IMG/VR virus record: IMGVR_UViG_3300021596_000059
Coordinates: 1 to 32,702 of that record
DNA from: a virus
Direction: 5' to 3' (one strand)
Length of the DNA: 32,702 nucleotides
Shown here: positions 30,443 to 32,702 of the stretch, piece after piece
Position numbering within the stretch: position 1 is the stretch's first letter
Layout of the letters: the number at the start of each line of letters is the position of its first letter
The notes under the pieces: generated by a model
The model's input: the letters and a program-made list of their open reading frames with translations, nothing else
What the model was told of the DNA's origin: nothing
Databases searched by the model: none
Made by a program: the position numbers and the translations under genes

Positions 30443-30798
30443 TAACTTATATCAGGTAATATGTTCCAAACTAACGGACTAGAGCCGTCTGTAATTGTAG
30501 TAACTTTCCCATTAGGTGCAGTCATCTCTATCCCGAAAATATAGCGCTGAGCGGGATAATTTATAACTTCTGGCATAAAATATATTTTGCCATTTGTAGG
30601 AGTAGGGCAAGTTATTTTACCATTAACAGTGCTATATTCCCAAATTACGGAACCTTGAGGGCTAGTCTTGAATTTGGCAGAAAAAGAATAGCCAGTTAAG
30701 TCCATGTCAGTGTATACGTTGTTATCTTCACTCTCGAAGTGAAACTCAACTCCATCCCAAGTATCGCCTTTTTTGTGCGGTTTTATTGTGTCAGCCAT
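30442..30798 (-). CDS. Probable tail/baseplate-associated protein, 118 aa
   Basis: HKKGDTWDGVEFHFES at 8-23, followed by DLTGYSFSAKFKT and YIFGIEMTAPNGKVTTI, resembles the small beta-sandwich N-domains found in baseplate upper proteins and fibres of many siphophages. No enzyme motif. Its start lies 18 nt after the RuvC-like gene, in an AT-rich gap containing TATAATAG on the minus strand. Assignment is moderate. Confidence 0.55.
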   Translation of the reverse strand: MADTIKPHKKGDTWDGVEFHFESEDNNVYTDMDLTGYSFSAKFKTSPQGSVIWEYSTVNGKITCPTPTNGKIYFMPEVINYPAQRYIFGIEMTAPNGKVTTITDGSSPLVWNILPDIS

Positions 30799-30816
30799 TT
30801 TTATTCTTATTAACTA

Positions 30817-31296
30817 TTATAATTTTACACTTGTTTTATAAATGTGGCAAAGAATACAAGCCGCTGCATCTGCACAGTGATTCTCTTTATAATTAAATTT
30901 TCTTTCTGGAAACACTTTTTCAACTGCATCTATTACATTTTGCTTATCAGAACCTCCAAAATGAGCTACTGCTTTTTTCACTTCTGTTGGCATATAAGAA
31001 AATTCTTCCAATCCGTACTTATTTGCCAAATAACGAGTTACACCTATAGATTGGTTGAGCTTTGCACCAATATCTCCTTTTAGTACAGGATTTTCATAAA
31101 TATAAGCAGTTGGTTTATACTGCTTAACTATTTTTTTAAAGTGTGCAGCTATATCTGCAAGATTTTGTGGTAAAGTGTCGTTTTTGTCTGTGTAGAAATT
31201 TTCAGCATAAAGTAATTGTAACTTTTCTTTTTCTGCATTTACAATTGCAAAGCCGCTAGACCTGTAACCAACATCATTACCAAGATAAACAGTCAT
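30817..31296 (-). CDS. RuvC-like Holliday junction resolvase
   Basis: A metal-dependent nuclease of the RuvC/RNase H fold, probably resolving branched DNA from recombination or replication before packaging. Catalytic positions are visible: D8 in LGNDVGYRSSGFAI, E68 in IYENPVLKGD, and H140/D143 in ENHCADAAACIL. MPTEVKKAVAHFGGSDKQNV at 102-121 matches the conserved central block. The 159-residue length is normal for the family. It is the first gene of the late minus-strand operon, so it would be made together with virion proteins. Family assignment is secure. Confidence 0.88.
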   Translation of the reverse strand: MTVYLGNDVGYRSSGFAIVNAEKEKLQLLYAENFYTDKNDTLPQNLADIAAHFKKIVKQYKPTAYIYENPVLKGDIGAKLNQSIGVTRYLANKYGLEEFSYMPTEVKKAVAHFGGSDKQNVIDAVEKVFPERKFNYKENHCADAAACILCHIYKTSVKL

Positions 31297-31330
31297 ATAA
31301 ACTAAAATATAGATAAAACAACATTAACAC
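31297..31330. promoter_or_regulatory. Short divergent intergenic region
   Basis: Only 34 AT-rich bases separate the RuvC-like gene (minus) from the adhesin-like gene (plus). Neither start has a clear Shine-Dalgarno sequence. Both strands contain TATA-type elements (TATAGA on plus, TATATT on minus), which could serve as promoter cores, but no -35 was found. Both transcripts must start here or further inside the opposite gene. Confidence 0.3.
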
Positions 31331-32236
31331 ATGACCTTATCACTGGACTATATAGGCATAAATTCACTTCCATGCCGTAGCTATTTAGATTTCACTAATC
31401 CTAGTTACTCATCAATTTCAGGTAGCACTTTTACTCAGCTAAATCTTACTGGCAACACAAATTATGACTTCATCTCTACAGGCGCACTAAACTTTCCTGT
31501 ACGTGGTTCTGAGGGCATAACCTTTACTTCTACTCAGAAACTCTCTCCTCGCGTCTCAGACATCATCTTTGATGCACCCAGCTACTCTTTACTCATTGTG
31601 TCGAAAAATTCTAACAACTCATTACTAAAAGTTGGTAAAACTAACCCAAACCTACCAAAACTGTTGGAAATTGACTACACAGCTACCAACTTTAATCAAA
31701 ATTACTCAAGACTGAACGTAGCTGACCGTGAACTAACTCTTGGCGACCTTGAGACTACTCAAGTATGCCTACTTTCTCATGATGTTGTTGCTGGAGTGAG
31801 CAACACATCGATAAATTTAGCTGATTTTCAACAAAACACCAAGCTTGATGCTGGATATATGCTGCCGAATTTGTCATCGTTCGTTTTAGGTGAGGGGTTT
31901 GGCGGAGAACTACTTAATTTCCTTCTTTTTGTGCCAGCTATTGAAAATGTGCATCTATTAGAGCTTGGGAGACGGGTATCGGATTATATTCCACAATCAG
32001 AGCTAAAATTTGACAAACTACTGCTGACGACAGAGAGTAAACTAGAATTGGCAAGCTCACTCTTTTCTGCACCCCGAATTAAATTCAATTTGCCCATAAA
32101 AGTCCGAAACTTAGAAACAAATTCGAGTTTGTTATTTAGTAGCTCCCTAATAGTAATTGCAAGCTATCTGTGGGATTCGTTATCGGATGGGCAGTGGGTG
32201 GATATTAGTGAGTCATTGTGGGATTCAATGGGATAA
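31331..32236 (+). CDS. Adhesin-like concanavalin-fold protein, 301 aa
   Basis: The sequence reads as a concanavalin/LamG-like sandwich over about 15-225: CRSYLDFTNPSYSSISGSTF, YSLLIVSKNSNNSLLKVG, LSSFVLGEGFGGELLNFLLF and a final helix LLELGRRVSDYI, the common ending of such domains. The C-terminal 75 residues include two similar SLWDS units (YLWDSLSDGQW and SLWDSMG). It is on the plus strand between two minus-strand structural genes, unlike the rest of the virion block. It ends directly against the stop of the next gene on the other strand. A host-binding virion role is inferred. Confidence 0.6.
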   Translation: MTLSLDYIGINSLPCRSYLDFTNPSYSSISGSTFTQLNLTGNTNYDFISTGALNFPVRGSEGITFTSTQKLSPRVSDIIFDAPSYSLLIVSKNSNNSLLKVGKTNPNLPKLLEIDYTATNFNQNYSRLNVADRELTLGDLETTQVCLLSHDVVAGVSNTSINLADFQQNTKLDAGYMLPNLSSFVLGEGFGGELLNFLLFVPAIENVHLLELGRRVSDYIPQSELKFDKLLLTTESKLELASSLFSAPRIKFNLPIKVRNLETNSSLLFSSSLIVIASYLWDSLSDGQWVDISESLWDSMG

Positions 32237-32702
32237 CTAATAAACGAAGCCGTTGTAACGCCGTACTTTGAAATTAGCAAATGGTGAATCACTTTTACTA
32301 AAATCGTTTGACTGGGAAGGTAAATTGCCGTTTCTATACTGTCCTTGTGGATATTTCTTTAACCGTACATCTGGTCGTCGTAGTTGAGATAGTTGGGAAT
32401 TTTGCTCTTGACCAACACCTTGAGTATTTTGATTAGCTAAAGGGTATGGCTGAGAATTGCCAGATTGAGTTTTACCACTTGCATTAGGTACAGTGATAGC
32501 TGTCGTATCAATAGTCTGCTGATTTGTAGGGGCAGGAGTTGTTATTACGCCATTTTGTATAGGTTGTGGTCGTGGAACTGGTTGAGCCGCAGATAGTTGT
32601 GCTTGAGGTGCAGAAGGAATCTGAGTATCAACTTGCCCAGCTTTACGTGCTTGATAAGCATTCTTCAGACTTGCACTACCATATCCAACTGCACCACCTA
32701 AT
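32237..32702 (-). CDS. C-terminal part of a Gln/Pro-rich protein (5' partial at window edge)
   Basis: On the minus strand a frame is open from the window end to a TAG at 32239-32237, giving 155 residues. It starts in GGAVGYGSASLKNAYQ, continues as a low-complexity Pro/Gln/Ser/Thr-rich segment (e.g. AAQPVPRPQPIQNG) and ends SPFANFKVRRYNGFVY. The composition suits a disordered tail of a larger, possibly virion-associated protein whose N-terminus lies outside the window. A glycine-rich segment at the edge may be part of a membrane or beta region. Function unknown. Confidence 0.65.
   Translation of the reverse strand, partial: LGGAVGYGSASLKNAYQARKAGQVDTQIPSAPQAQLSAAQPVPRPQPIQNGVITTPAPTNQQTIDTTAITVPNASGKTQSGNSQPYPLANQNTQGVGQEQNSQLSQLRRPDVRLKKYPQGQYRNGNLPSQSNDFSKSDSPFANFKVRRYNGFVY

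Noticed and set aside
1-32702. tRNA genes
   Set aside because: No cloverleaf-like segment with a recognisable T-loop was seen by eye in the intergenic gaps; most gaps are too short.

Overview
This window looks like part of the genome of a large tailed bacteriophage (Caudoviricetes). It combines dense nucleotide-metabolism and small early-type genes with a block of virion tail, fibre and adhesin genes. Two homing endonucleases are present, and genes commonly overlap by 1 to 29 nt or meet as TAATG or ATGA. The set of an adenosylcobalamin-dependent ribonucleotide reductase, a thymidylate-synthase-family enzyme, PhoH and an Hsp20-like chaperone resembles cyanophages, so a cyanobacterial host is a reasonable but unproven inference. 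No tRNA, rRNA, CRISPR array, integrase or insertion sequence was seen.

Layout. Bases 1-6463 hold the end of an unknown gene, the class II ribonucleotide reductase, an unknown gene, a free-standing LAGLIDADG endonuclease followed by an intrinsic terminator, a tandem pair of NADAR-like paralogues, small unknown genes and the thymidylate-synthase-family gene, which ends at a 12-bp-stem terminator. Bases 6539-11560 hold small genes: a 30-residue membrane peptide, an Hsp20-like protein before a third terminator, another small membrane protein, a free-standing DarG-type macrodomain and many short unknowns. Bases 11547-18038 mix strands: two minus-strand adhesin cassettes, a plus-strand run ending in PhoH, a minus-strand ribbon-helix-helix protein and a GIY-YIG endonuclease with modular DNA-binding repeats. 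Bases 18115-22751 are plus-strand again: unknown genes, a gene behind an array of TTGTACAA-like sites, two tiny membrane proteins and an RlaP-like nucleotidyltransferase. Bases 22737-31296 are a minus-strand run that begins with a RuvC-like resolvase and continues with tail/fibre components and a 1013-residue adhesin. A plus-strand adhesin-like gene and the 3' part of a minus-strand Gln/Pro-rich gene close the window.

How the parts may work together. The reductase and the thymidylate-synthase-family enzyme raise deoxynucleotide supply for replication. The RuvC-like nuclease probably resolves branched DNA before packaging. The several concanavalin-like adhesins probably form host-recognition parts of the tail. 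The most interesting possibility is that the phage carries two chemically different ADP-ribose-removing folds, a DarG-type macrodomain and NADAR-like proteins, with no DarT toxin visible here. That would suit a counter-defence against host DarT-type DNA ADP-ribosylation systems, but it is inference from sequence motifs.

Other points of note are a probable frameshift that splits a long repetitive fibre gene near 26812-26815, an FG-GAP-like propeller apparently nested in a concanavalin-like fold, and several divergent control regions with symmetrical elements.
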